Shown: piece after piece, positions 37,189 through 45,917 of the stretch
How positions within the stretch are numbered: the stretch's first letter is position 1
Layout: each line of letters begins with the position of its first letter
From: Vibrio metoecus
GTDB taxonomy: Bacteria; Pseudomonadota; Gammaproteobacteria; Enterobacterales; Vibrionaceae
Direction of reading: 5' to 3'
DNA: 64,000 nt
NCBI RefSeq assembly: GCF_000696385.1
Contig: NZ_JJMN01000074.1
Span: 62,001 to 126,000, forward strand
Translations under genes and position numbers: made by a program
The notes under the pieces: model-generated
The model's input: the letters and a program-made list of their open reading frames with translations, nothing else
Told to the model about the DNA's origin: nothing
Database searches by the model: none

Positions 37189-38484
37189 TTATTGAGCCTT
37201 CTGTAATTTTTCCACTCGAATCGTAACCGCACGCTTGTGCGCGTCTAACCCTTCCGCTTCCGCCATCGTGACTACGGTGGGCGCGAGCAATTGCAAGCCA
37301 TCAGCGGTCAGCTCTTGCACTGTCATGCGTTTACTGAAATCGGCCAAACCTAAGCTGGAATAGGTGCGGGTGTAACCGTAAGTTGGCAGCACATGGTTGG
37401 TACCAGAAGCGTAATCGCCTACCGATTCTGGCGACCAATCGCCAAGGAAAATGGAGCCTGCGTTATCGAGCAGTGGAACCAACTCACGCGGGTTGCGCGT
37501 CTGCACAATCAAGTGCTCAGGGCCGTAGTAGTTAGAAATCGACACTGCTTGGGTGAGTGATTCAGCAATAATGATCAGACTGGAAGCCAAGGCTTTTTCA
37601 GCAATACTGGCGCGCGAAAGCACTTTAAGCTGCTTTTGCACCGCGTCCGTCACTTGATCGGCTAACACAGGAGATGGCGTCACCAGCACCACCTGAGAAT
37701 CAGGGCCGTGCTCTGCCTGACTGAGTAGATCAGCGGCAATAAAATCGGCATCCGCCGTTTCATCGGCAATCACCAATACTTCTGAAGGTCCTGCAGGCAT
37801 ATCAATCGCAGCACCGCGGAAATCGTTACTCACTTGGCGTTTTGCTTCCGTCACATACGCGTTACCGGGGCCAAAGATTTTGTCGACTTTAGTCACCGTT
37901 TCCGTGCCATAAGCCATTGCGGCGATTGCCTGACCGCCGCCTAGGTTGTACACCTCATCAATGTTACACAGCTTAGCGACGTAGAGAATTTCATCAGCAA
38001 TCGGCGGCGGTGAGCAGAGCACGACTTTACGGCAACCGGCGATTTGCGCAGGCACACCGAGCATTAGTACGGTTGATGGTAGCGGTGCGCTGCCACCCGG
38101 AATATACAGACCCACTTTATTGATCGGGCGAGTCACTTGCTCACACACCACTCCGGGCATGGTTTCCACTTTGATTGGCTGCACTTTTTGCGCCTTGTGG
38201 AATTTGCTGATGTTGTTGTATGCCTGCTCCAACGCCTGTTTCATTGTTTCCGACAAACGGGCGGCCGCGGCATCCATCTCTTCGCGAGATACGCGCAGTG
38301 AGGCGGGTTTTACGCGATCAAATTTTTCGGTTAATTCAAACAGGGCAGCATCACCCTCACTGCGCACTTTCGCAATCACCTGCGCAACCGCAGCGGTGAT
38401 GTTTGCTCCTTCGGTAATCGCAGGACGTTCTAAAATCGATTCTTGCTGAGCTTCACTCAACGATTGCCAAACCACGGTTCTCAT
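37189..38484 (-). CDS. hisD: Histidinol dehydrogenase
   Basis: A 431-residue zinc NAD enzyme that carries out the last two oxidations to histidine. Visible features are IPGGSAPLPSTVLMLGVPAQIAG (split motif; start IPGG), GPGNAYVTEAKRQV, MPAGPSEVLVIAD, LSQAEHGPDSQ with zinc and active-site residues, and NYGPEHL-type segment near 320. It directly follows hisG after four bases. Confidence 0.97.
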   Translation of the reverse strand: MRTVVWQSLSEAQQESILERPAITEGANITAAVAQVIAKVRSEGDAALFELTEKFDRVKPASLRVSREEMDAAAARLSETMKQALEQAYNNISKFHKAQKVQPIKVETMPGVVCEQVTRPINKVGLYIPGGSAPLPSTVLMLGVPAQIAGCRKVVLCSPPPIADEILYVAKLCNIDEVYNLGGGQAIAAMAYGTETVTKVDKIFGPGNAYVTEAKRQVSNDFRGAAIDMPAGPSEVLVIADETADADFIAADLLSQAEHGPDSQVVLVTPSPVLADQVTDAVQKQLKVLSRASIAEKALASSLIIIAESLTQAVSISNYYGPEHLIVQTRNPRELVPLLDNAGSIFLGDWSPESVGDYASGTNHVLPTYGYTRTYSSLGLADFSKRMTVQELTADGLQLLAPTVVTMAEAEGLDAHKRAVTIRVEKLQKAQ

Positions 38485-38488
38485 CGCC

Positions 38489-39385
38489 TTACTCCATCAT
38501 TTTTTCAATCGGTAACACCAAAATTGAGCTAGCACCGAGGGCTTTCAGTTGCTCCATGGTTTCCCAGAATAGATTTTCCGAACTCACCATGTGCACTGCA
38601 ACTTTGGATTTGTCGGCTGATAAAGGCAGTACGGTTGGGTCTTCCGCTCCGGGCAGCAAGGTTTTGATTTGCGCCAGCTTCTCAACCGGAGCGTGCAGCA
38701 TGATGTATTTCGATTCTTTGGCTTGTTGTACGCCGTGCATACGAGTGAGGAGTTTATCGATCAGTGCGGCTTTATCGGCAGCAAAAGCACCTGGGCGCTG
38801 AATAAGCGTCGCTTTCGATTCAAAAATCACTTCCACTTCTTTAAGACCGTTGGCTTCCAAGGTCGCGCCAGTGGAGACCAGATCCGCAATCGCATCCGCT
38901 AACCCTGCACGCGGTGCAACTTCAACCGACCCCGTCAACATACAGGTGCTGAAATCCACGCCTTGGCGATCCATATAAGCTTTGAGCAGTTGAGGGTAAG
39001 TGGTGGCAATACGCTTACCATTCAGATCTTGCGGGCCACGATACTCTGCATCTTTTTCAATCGCGATGGAAAGACGGCAACCACCAAAATCCATACGGCG
39101 CAGAGTGATAAATTCGTTACGTTGGTTGAGCGCCAACCGGTCTAAACGTGTTTCTTCAAGCACGTTCTCACCGACAAAGCCTAGGTCAACGACGCCGTCC
39201 ATGATCAGCCCAGGAATATCATCGTCACGCACTAACAGCAGGTCAATCGGCATATTGAGTGAATGAACCACCAAACGCTCACCCATGATGTTGAACTTCA
39301 CACCGCATTTTTTCAGCAGCTCTTGGCACTCTTGGCTCAGACGGCCTTTTTTCTGTACCGCGATTCTTAGTCGTTGTGTTTGCAT
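38489..39385 (-). CDS. hisG: ATP phosphoribosyltransferase HisG
   Basis: First enzyme of histidine synthesis, feedback inhibited by histidine. The 298 residues include RLRIAVQKKGRLS near the start, RDDDIPGLIMDGVVDLGFVG, GSVEVAPRAGLADAI (the PRPP loop) and the regulatory C-terminal ACT-like domain ending ASSILVLPIEKMM: the long HisG form. The ATG at 39385 has AAGGAAG seven bases upstream; an in-frame TTG six codons earlier overlaps that site and is not used. Transcription depends on the leader attenuator upstream. Confidence 0.97.
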   Translation of the reverse strand: MQTQRLRIAVQKKGRLSQECQELLKKCGVKFNIMGERLVVHSLNMPIDLLLVRDDDIPGLIMDGVVDLGFVGENVLEETRLDRLALNQRNEFITLRRMDFGGCRLSIAIEKDAEYRGPQDLNGKRIATTYPQLLKAYMDRQGVDFSTCMLTGSVEVAPRAGLADAIADLVSTGATLEANGLKEVEVIFESKATLIQRPGAFAADKAALIDKLLTRMHGVQQAKESKYIMLHAPVEKLAQIKTLLPGAEDPTVLPLSADKSKVAVHMVSSENLFWETMEQLKALGASSILVLPIEKMME

Positions 39386-39439
39386 CTCATTCTTCCTTTG
39401 CAATTTGTTGAATTTAATAATTTTTTCAAAGCTTAAAAC

Positions 39440-39473
39440 GAAAAACCCTCGGGAGGTTTGGTCTCCCGAGGGT
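39440..39473 (-). terminator. his operon attenuator
   Basis: On the minus strand AACCCTCGGGAG pairs with CTCCCGAGGGTT over a 7-base loop, followed by TTTTTCG, about 55 bases before hisG. Upstream copies of CGGGAG and CTCCCGG at 39500-39545 can form the competing antiterminator and pause hairpins. With the His-rich leader peptide this is the classic translation-coupled attenuator. Confidence 0.93.
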
Positions 39474-39552
39474 TAGAATCTTTTTGTGGCTCTGATTTCA
39501 ACTCCGGGAGATTCCTGTCCCCCGGGTATGCGTACATCTCCCGAAAGACACC

Positions 39553-39597
39553 TTAGGGATGATGATGGTGATGAATGTTCATTACGAAATTACGCAT
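39553..39597 (-). CDS. hisL: his operon leader peptide
   Basis: A 14-codon open frame, MRNFVMNIHHHHHP, with five histidine codons in a row just before proline and stop. A shorter version could begin at the internal ATG at 39582. Stalling at the His codons when charged tRNA-His is low would favour the antiterminator. It sits between the promoter at about 39640 and the attenuator at 39440-39473, the order expected for HisL. It is too short for usual gene finders. Confidence 0.9.
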   Translation of the reverse strand: MRNFVMNIHHHHHP

Positions 39598-39633
39598 ACT
39601 TAGTTACTTTCTATCTTTTTGAGAACTGCATTC

Positions 39634-39662
39634 ACACTAACCAAGCTGAGTTTTTTTTTCAA
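39634..39662 (-). promoter_or_regulatory. Candidate sigma-70 promoter of the his operon
   Basis: On the minus strand TTGAAA (39657-39662) and TAGTGT (39634-39639) are 17 bases apart, placing the transcript start near 39627, about 30 bases before the leader peptide. Confidence 0.6.
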
Positions 39663-39713
39663 CCACAAATTGATACTTTTCTGGTTATTTTTTCATGACA
39701 CCTTGTTTGAATC

Positions 39714-39741
39714 GAAAAAAGAGGCCGAATGGCCTCTTTTC
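39714..39741 (-). terminator. Terminator of the NhaC-family gene
   Basis: AAAAGAGGCC and GGCCTCTTTT pair over a GAAT/ATTC loop and run into TTTTTT on the minus strand, 23 bases past the stop codon of the transporter gene. Confidence 0.88.
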
Positions 39742-39763
39742 TATATAACGATCATGCTGTGAA

Positions 39764-41367
39764 TTAAGCGGAGACTTGCTTACTGACTTTCGCCTTAGAG
39801 AGTAAAGCGAAGATAAAGCACACTGCCACAAAAGCTACAGAGGTTGCACCTAATGCTAACCACAGTGAGCCAAACACGCCTAACACTACGTAGCCCAATG
39901 CGGAAACCAGAGCAACGGCTAATGCATATGGCAGCTGAGTAGAGACGTGATCAATGTGGTGGCAACGCGCGCCTGTCGATGACAGGATGGTGGTATCTGA
40001 AATCGGCGAGCAGTGGTCACCGAAAACTGAACCCGCAAGCACCGCACCGAGCATCGGTAGCATCAGCGCAATATCTGTAGCGCCAGCCATATCACCAGCA
40101 ATCGGCAGCATAATGCCAAAAGTACCCCATGATGTGCCGGTGGAAAATGCCATTGCGCCAGACAAGATGAACAGAATGACTGGTAACCAATGTGAGTCAA
40201 TATTGCCTTGCACTAACGATGAAAGGTAAGCACCTGTCTTCATGTCACCAATCACCGAGCCAATCGTCCATGCGAAAATCAGGATCAGAATCGCACCAAA
40301 CATCGATTTAGCACCAGTCCACAAGGTTTTTGCGATTTCAACGGTTGGCAATTTTTGACGAAGTACGGTGACAAAGGCCATCGCCAGACCAACTAATCCG
40401 CCATAAACCAATGAAGTACCGACATTGGTGTTTTCAAACGCCCCAAAAATATTAAAGGATTGACCGCTTTCTGCTAATGCGCTCGCGCCAGTCCAAATCA
40501 TTGCGCTAATCGTCGCAACAACAAGGAATACGATAGGTAGAACCAAATCTAAAACAGTGCCACCTTCACTTTCGTGAATATCGAGCTCTTCATTTAGCTC
40601 ATGCGCTTCTTTCGCATCGGTGCTAGGGTCTTCTTCAAAACCACGACCTTGAGAGGCGGCTATTTCATGTTTGCGCATCTGGCCGATATCCATTTGGAAC
40701 CCACACCACCGCAAACACCATTAACAACGCAAAGATCGCATAGAAGTTCATCGGTACTAGGCGAAGATAAGCGCCTAATGCAGAGTAATCTTCAATGCCG
40801 TGCGAAACCAAAATACCGCCGATAATGGTCATGATATAAGCACCCCAACTTGAAGCCGGCATCACCACACACATTGGTGCCGCTGTAGAATCAAGAATAT
40901 AGGCTAACTTAGCGCGCGAAACGTAAAAACGATCCGTCACCGGACGGGCGATAGAACCAACAGCTAGGCTATTAAAATAGTCGTCAACAAAAATGAATAC
41001 GCCTAAGAATGCTGCCAGTAATTTCGAACCTCGTTTACTTTTGACTCGAACCTGTGCCCACTGAGCAAACGCTCGGGTTCCCCCAGAGAGAGTCAACAAC
41101 GCCGTCATCATACCCAGTAACAGTAGAAAGCCGACAATGCTCATATTCCAAGCATTGAGCGCTCCGTCTTTCACAAACACGCTACCGACTTGAGTGGCAA
41201 TATATTGCAACGCTTGACCAACAGAATAGTCAGACCAACAGTAAAGCACCTAAGAAAATACCCACACCGAGAGAAAGTAATACGCGGCGAGTAATGATAG
41301 CCAGACTCAACGCCACAAGAGGTGGCACAACTGAGAACGGCGAAGAAGCAAAATCGATTAAATTCAT
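39764..41367 (-). pseudogene. NhaC-family transporter under lysine riboswitch control (likely lysine permease), two frameshifts
   Basis: A membrane protein of the NhaC/ArsB-type superfamily with about 11 helices. FVDDYFNSLAVG and the DHCSPISDTTILSSTGA segment are family hallmarks. As given it is cut twice. An extra base near 41232 stops the N-terminal part, which starts at 41367 as MNLIDFASSPFS after an AGGAAG site. An extra C in 40700-40702 breaks the middle at VVWFQMDIGQ. Removing both gives 533 residues. A lysine riboswitch lies in its leader, so I infer lysine uptake rather than sodium/proton exchange. NhaC relatives under such control have been proposed as lysine transporters (LysW). Confidence 0.87.
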
Positions 41368-41489
41368 GATCTTCCTAAACCAGTAAAAAATGGTTAGAGA
41401 TCTACTGCAGACAAACTAAGTGACTTCATGTCAACTTAATTTATGTTGAACTAAGCGAAAGGGAAGCGAACACTTCACCCAACCCTACA

Positions 41490-41662
41490 GTAGCGCTCCA
41501 TAGTTTAACAACAATATAGACTATGGCAGTGTTACACCTATTTAATGTAACCCCAGCCAGTTGCTTTGATCGGCAAACTGACTTCGGCGACAACGCCTTT
41601 CTCCACAACTCATAGGCATCACCCTAATTGTGGATACTCTTCGTAACCGCTCCTCTACGGCG
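41490..41662 (-). ncRNA. Lysine riboswitch (L box)
   Basis: Read on the minus strand, the conserved blocks come in the right order: GTAGAGGAGCGG, then ACGAAGAGTAT, GGCGTTGTCGCCGAAG, CTGGCTGGGG with a GTTAC/GTAAC hairpin, ACACTGCCATAG with a CATAG/CTATG stem, and GGAGCGCTAC closing helix P1. These match the lysine aptamer core that wraps five helices around one lysine. About 120 bases separate it from the transporter start at 41367. The expression platform is unclear: GGGTGAAG/CTTCCC can form a hairpin without a strong T-run, and CTTCC could mask the AGGAAG ribosome site. Confidence 0.93.
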
Positions 41663-42071
41663 AAAACCTCGTGGCTGACTATTCCAACTCATTTGGATCA
41701 AGTTCAGCCCGCTTTTTCGCATTTAGGTAAGAAAACATTTTACTTAACAAAAATATCAATGCAACTAGGCATAGGTGAGAAAAACAAGTGGCACAGCTCA
41801 CAAATCAGCCATACCATTGATACCTATTTCATAAAAAATTCTCACGCCTTGATATATAGGTCTAATATTATTTATCTGTGTGATAAGTTTTCTGCAGTTA
41901 CTTTTATATGCCTTGTGTAAATTTTCCAAAAACTAGGAAATGCCAATATAAATAAACTTTATATTTTTACTTTCTTACTATTTTGACTTAATATTTGCAG
42001 CGAAAACTTGTCAGTATAATAAGCTAGGTTTAGTATTAACTCGTTATCCAAATTGTGAACAGGAAATGGTA
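41663..42071. other. Divergent intergenic region, lysine riboswitch / hns
   Basis: About 400 very AT-rich bases upstream of the riboswitch and of hns. It holds the promoter of the riboswitch transcript and that of hns. Such AT-rich DNA fits H-NS autoregulation, which is known in general but not visible as a defined site. No gene is seen. Confidence 0.6.
41992..42020 (+). promoter_or_regulatory. Candidate hns promoter
   Basis: A perfect TATAAT lies at 42015-42020, with only a poor -35 (TATTTG) 17 bases upstream. The start point would be near 42027, 45 bases before the ATG. Confidence 0.5.
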
Positions 42072-42479
42072 ATGTCGGAAATCACTAAGACTTTATTAAA
42101 TATTCGTAGCCTACGTGCTTATGCACGCGAACTGACTATTGAGCAACTTGAAGAAGCTTTAGATAAATTCACTACAGTTGTTGAAGAGCGTAAAGAAGCC
42201 GAAGCGGAAGAAATTGCTGCTCGTGCAGAACAAGAAGCGAAATTAGCCGCGATTGCAGAGCAAATTGCTAAAGATGGTATTGATCTAGAAGCGCTTATTT
42301 CTGCGCTGTCTGGTGAAACAAAAACGAAGGCAAAAGGCAAACGTGCTCCTCGTCCTGCAAAATACAAGTACATTGACACCAACGGTGAAGAAAAGACTTG
42401 GACAGGTCAAGGCCGTACTCCTTCTGCCATTCAAAAAGCACTGGATGAAGGCAAATCTCTCGAAGAGTTTGCTCTCTAA
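42072..42479 (+). CDS. hns: H-NS family nucleoid protein (VicH type)
   Basis: A 135-residue histone-like silencer of AT-rich and horizontally acquired DNA. The N-terminal dimerisation helices cover about residues 1-65 and are rich in Glu and Ala. A linker rich in Lys (TKTKAKGKRAPRPAKY) leads to the C-terminal DNA-binding domain with TWTGQGRTPSAIQKAL, the AT-hook-like core motif. The ATG at 42072 fits AGGAA at 42061-42065; the in-frame ATG at 42066 is too close to it. Confidence 0.95.
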   Translation: MSEITKTLLNIRSLRAYARELTIEQLEEALDKFTTVVEERKEAEAEEIAARAEQEAKLAAIAEQIAKDGIDLEALISALSGETKTKAKGKRAPRPAKYKYIDTNGEEKTWTGQGRTPSAIQKALDEGKSLEEFAL

Positions 42480-42503
42480 TTCAGCGTTTCAAACGAATAT
42501 GAT

Positions 42504-42528
42504 AAAGGCTCCCGAAGGAGCCTTTTTA
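42504..42528. terminator. Terminator between hns and gsk
   Basis: AAAGGCTCC and GGAGCCTTT pair around a CGAA loop, followed by TTTTT on the plus strand. hns and gsk converge here. Confidence 0.88.
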
Positions 42529-42534
42529 TTATCT

Positions 42535-43839
42535 TTATCTTTCCCAATAAGCCTCTTCAAGGCTATCTTCCCGCTCGGGAAGACCACGTGAAAGACGTGG
42601 AGAATGTTGAGCCAACACCTCATAACTCGCACGGTTTGAATATTTACACACTTGAGAAAAAGAGGAATAGGTTAAAAACTCATGTTGATGCTTACTTGAG
42701 TTAGGTACATTTTCTTTGTGGTATTTATTGGCAGCCATATCGTGTAACAAGGCCGATAATGCTGCATCACCCGCACCATTGGTATTTTTTATCTTCTCTG
42801 GCCCACCCATGTACGGTGAAATATGTGAATAAACACGAATCGGGTTTATACAGCTGTCTTTACGTGCAGGGCGGCTAAATTCATAGCGATTAAATTCCGC
42901 AACCGAACCAGGTAATAATGGAAGTGAGGTTTCGCGCTTGGCTGATTCTTCTGTATATCCGGCCATAAATAAACCAACTGGGCCTGCAGTACATAACACT
43001 AAGTCAACCCAATCCAAGGCTTTATCAGAAGCCGCTAGAGGGTCACTTTCTCCAGTTAACGCCAATGCTTCATCTTCATTCATTGCAACAACAGTAACAT
43101 GATCACGTAAAAAATCTTGCCAGAATTTAGGATCATCCTGAATAACAAATTTGGTTCCTAGAGTTAATACCACAGGAACATCGTATTTTTTGGCATATTC
43201 AATGGCGCGCATTGTCGCTTCTGGCATCGGGTCGCCTTCTTTACAGCGAACTAAATAAGCGGTTATCACTAATGCAGATGCACTGGCAAATATTTTCTCA
43301 GGAATACTGTCTGGGCGTAATTGGTTCATTTGACCTTCGCTGATCGCAAAAGTACGTTCACCATCTTCGGTAATCAATGCAAAACAGCGCCCGATGGCAC
43401 CTTCAACACCTTGTAAATAATTCAGATCCATACGGCTAGAAGTATTACATAGGTAACGATAACCATAGCTGCCAATTTTGATGTCTTGGCTCATCACACC
43501 CAGCAAGGTTGAACGGTCATCGGCTAATACTGAATAGTTGTGCAGCGTATTTCCTATGGTTCCACCTGCATATTCATTGGTAATTAAACGCTGATCTTTT
43601 AATTCGTTATATAAGGCCTCAGCCGCTTGATCATCGATCACTAATGAGTGTCCCTTACTCAGCCCATAACGCTCGATCAAATCTGAATCCACCTTGGCCT
43701 CAATATCCACCAACGTTTGATCAATACCGATAATATGAGTGCGCGACATCTTCTTATTTTCTTGCGCTTGAATCACTAAAGGGTCACGCGCGTGAACCGG
43801 AAAATAATGCTTAGATTTGCGTTGGCCAGGAAATTTCAT
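42535..43839 (-). CDS. gsk: Inosine/guanosine kinase
   Basis: Ribokinase (PfkB) family salvage enzyme that phosphorylates guanosine and inosine. The 434-residue length and the start MKFPGQRKSKHYFPVHARDP match E. coli Gsk. Family features are IDQTLVDIEAKVD, EYAGGTIGNTLHNYSVLADD (substrate site), AMNEDEALALTGESDP and the catalytic-base segment NTNGAGDAALSALLHD. The frame is intact. Confidence 0.95.
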   Translation of the reverse strand: MKFPGQRKSKHYFPVHARDPLVIQAQENKKMSRTHIIGIDQTLVDIEAKVDSDLIERYGLSKGHSLVIDDQAAEALYNELKDQRLITNEYAGGTIGNTLHNYSVLADDRSTLLGVMSQDIKIGSYGYRYLCNTSSRMDLNYLQGVEGAIGRCFALITEDGERTFAISEGQMNQLRPDSIPEKIFASASALVITAYLVRCKEGDPMPEATMRAIEYAKKYDVPVVLTLGTKFVIQDDPKFWQDFLRDHVTVVAMNEDEALALTGESDPLAASDKALDWVDLVLCTAGPVGLFMAGYTEESAKRETSLPLLPGSVAEFNRYEFSRPARKDSCINPIRVYSHISPYMGGPEKIKNTNGAGDAALSALLHDMAANKYHKENVPNSSKHQHEFLTYSSFSQVCKYSNRASYEVLAQHSPRLSRGLPEREDSLEEAYWER

Positions 43840-44103
43840 AAGGGTTACTAGGCTTCTGGGATGAAAGGAGCGCCGATTCTACCGCGCACCTTTTAGTGCA
43901 GCAACAAAGGAAAAAATAGCAAACGTTTGCATGGTGATGATTTTATTTCACTCCCTATCTTTAGCGCTTGGAGCACAAGTGATTCAATGATTTAGCAACA
44001 TTTGTTTAAGGCTCGATGAAGTGTGATTACCGTCTCGGATCTGTCCTCGAAAAATTCTTTCTGTTAGAATCCTCGTCCAAGTTCCTCAAGTGGTAGAAAA
44101 GTG

Positions 44104-45219
44104 ATGTCTGTAGAGCACAGCGCAAACAGCCAAAAGAAAGTGATTGTCGGTATGTCTGGAGGGGTTGATTCCTCAGTTTCAGCCTATCTTCTCAAGCAAC
44201 AGGGTTACCAAGTGGAAGGCCTGTTTATGAAAAACTGGGAAGAAGACGATAACGAAGAGTATTGTACTGCGGCAGAAGATCTCGCCGATGCTCAGGCTGT
44301 GTGTGACAAACTCGACATTCCACTGCATACCATTAACTTTGCTGCGGAATACTGGGATAACGTATTTGAATACTTCCTTGCTGAATATAAAGCCGGACGT
44401 ACCCCAAACCCAGATATTCTGTGTAACAAAGAAATCAAATTCAAAGCCTTCTTAGAATTTGCCGATGAAGTGCTGGATGCCGATTATATTGCTATGGGGC
44501 ACTATGTGCGCCGTACTTTCCCGCACAATGGCGAAAAACCGCAAATGCTGCGCGGCTTGGACAACAATAAAGATCAAAGTTACTTCCTTTATACGCTGAG
44601 CCACGAACAAGTAGCGCGTAGCCTATTCCCCGTTGGGGAGCTCGAAAAACCAGAAGTACGCCGCATTGCGGAAGAACAAGGTTTAATCACGGCGAAAAAG
44701 AAAGATTCTACCGGCATCTGTTTTATCGGTGAGCGCAAATTTACTGACTTCTTATCTCGCTATTTGCCAGCCCAACCGGGTAAAATTGAAACCCCCGAAG
44801 GGAAAGTGATTGGTGAGCACCAAGGCTTGATGTACCACACGCTCGGACAACGTAAAGGTCTGCACATTGGTGGTATGAAAGAGAGCAGCGAACAGCCATG
44901 GTATGTCGCGGACAAAGATCTCAAACGCAATGTGCTCATCGCAGTACAAGGTGCCGATCATCCACTGCTCAAATCTCATGGTTTGGTCGCGGCACAACTG
45001 CATTGGGTTGACCGTACCTCCATCACTGAGCCTGTACGTTGCAGTGTAAAAACCCGCTATCGTCAAAGTGACATCGCTTGTACCGTCGTTCCCGTTGGTG
45101 ATGACCGAATTAAAGTGATGTTTGACGAGCCACAAGTGGCTGTGACTCCGGGACAATCCGCCGTATTTTATCAAGGTGAAATCTGCCTTGGTGGCGGCAT
45201 CATCGAAGAACGCATTTGA
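44104..45219 (+). CDS. mnmA: tRNA-specific 2-thiouridylase MnmA
   Basis: Adds sulfur to position 2 of wobble uridine 34 in tRNAs for Lys, Glu and Gln. The PP-loop GMSGGVDSSV lies near residues 17-26, the catalytic Cys is in NPDILCNKEIKF, and the partner Cys is in STGICFIGERKF. The length of 371 residues is normal. The ATG at 44104 is preferred to the GTG directly before it. hflD and purB follow at short distances, forming the common mnmA-hflD-purB cluster. Confidence 0.96.
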   Translation: MSVEHSANSQKKVIVGMSGGVDSSVSAYLLKQQGYQVEGLFMKNWEEDDNEEYCTAAEDLADAQAVCDKLDIPLHTINFAAEYWDNVFEYFLAEYKAGRTPNPDILCNKEIKFKAFLEFADEVLDADYIAMGHYVRRTFPHNGEKPQMLRGLDNNKDQSYFLYTLSHEQVARSLFPVGELEKPEVRRIAEEQGLITAKKKDSTGICFIGERKFTDFLSRYLPAQPGKIETPEGKVIGEHQGLMYHTLGQRKGLHIGGMKESSEQPWYVADKDLKRNVLIAVQGADHPLLKSHGLVAAQLHWVDRTSITEPVRCSVKTRYRQSDIACTVVPVGDDRIKVMFDEPQVAVTPGQSAVFYQGEICLGGGIIEERI

Positions 45220-45242
45220 TAGTCGATATTTAGGAGATTTAC

Positions 45243-45860
45243 GTGGCTAACGCAATTTACGACCGTACCATCGCTTTCGCTGGCATTTGTCAGGCAGTGG
45301 CACTTGTTCAACAAGTCGCCCAAAATGGTCACTGTGATTCAGATGCGTTTGAAACGTCGCTTAAAGCGATTACTTGTACCAATCCAAGTAACACGCTAGA
45401 AGTCTTCGGTCACGAAAGTCAACTCAAACTCGGTTTGGAGTGCTTGGTCAAAGGGATTGACAGCACTCCAACGGGCAGTGAAATCACCCGTTATCTGATT
45501 AGCCTAATGGCGCTTGAACGTAAGTTGAGTGGCCGCCGTGACGCGATGAGCCAACTCGGTGACCGCATTCAAATGATTGAGCGTCAGCTTGACCATTTTG
45601 ACTTATTTGATGATCAAATGATCAGTAACCTCGCCAGCATTTACCTTGATGTGATTAGCCCAATTGGCCCGCGCATTCAAGTGACTGGCACTCCAGCCGT
45701 ATTACAGCAAACCGCTAACCAGCACAAAGTGCGCGCCCTACTCCTGTCAGGGATCCGCTGCGCCGTATTGTGGCGTCAGGTTGGTGGACGCCGTCGTCAC
45801 CTGATTTTCGGTCGTAAAAAGATGATCGAACAAGCGCAGATTTTGTTAGCGCGAATCTAA
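45243..45860 (+). CDS. hflD: High frequency lysogenization protein HflD homologue
   Basis: A 205-residue helical protein of the HflD family, named for its effect on phage lambda CII in E. coli; its normal cell role is unclear. Family features are IYDRTIAFAGICQAVALVQQ at the start, the RYLISLMALERKLSGR segment and the end VRALLLSGIRCAVLWRQVGG. The start is GTG at 45243 with TAGGAGA upstream. It lies between mnmA and purB. Confidence 0.92.
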   Translation: MANAIYDRTIAFAGICQAVALVQQVAQNGHCDSDAFETSLKAITCTNPSNTLEVFGHESQLKLGLECLVKGIDSTPTGSEITRYLISLMALERKLSGRRDAMSQLGDRIQMIERQLDHFDLFDDQMISNLASIYLDVISPIGPRIQVTGTPAVLQQTANQHKVRALLLSGIRCAVLWRQVGGRRRHLIFGRKKMIEQAQILLARI

Positions 45861-45917
45861 GTGATGACTACCCACTCGAATTACTCACACCTTTAACTCA
45901 ATATTCAGGAGAAGAAC

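Noticed and set aside
44752..45174. A 140-codon open frame on the minus strand
   Set aside because: Antisense to mnmA, whose motifs are intact on the other strand.
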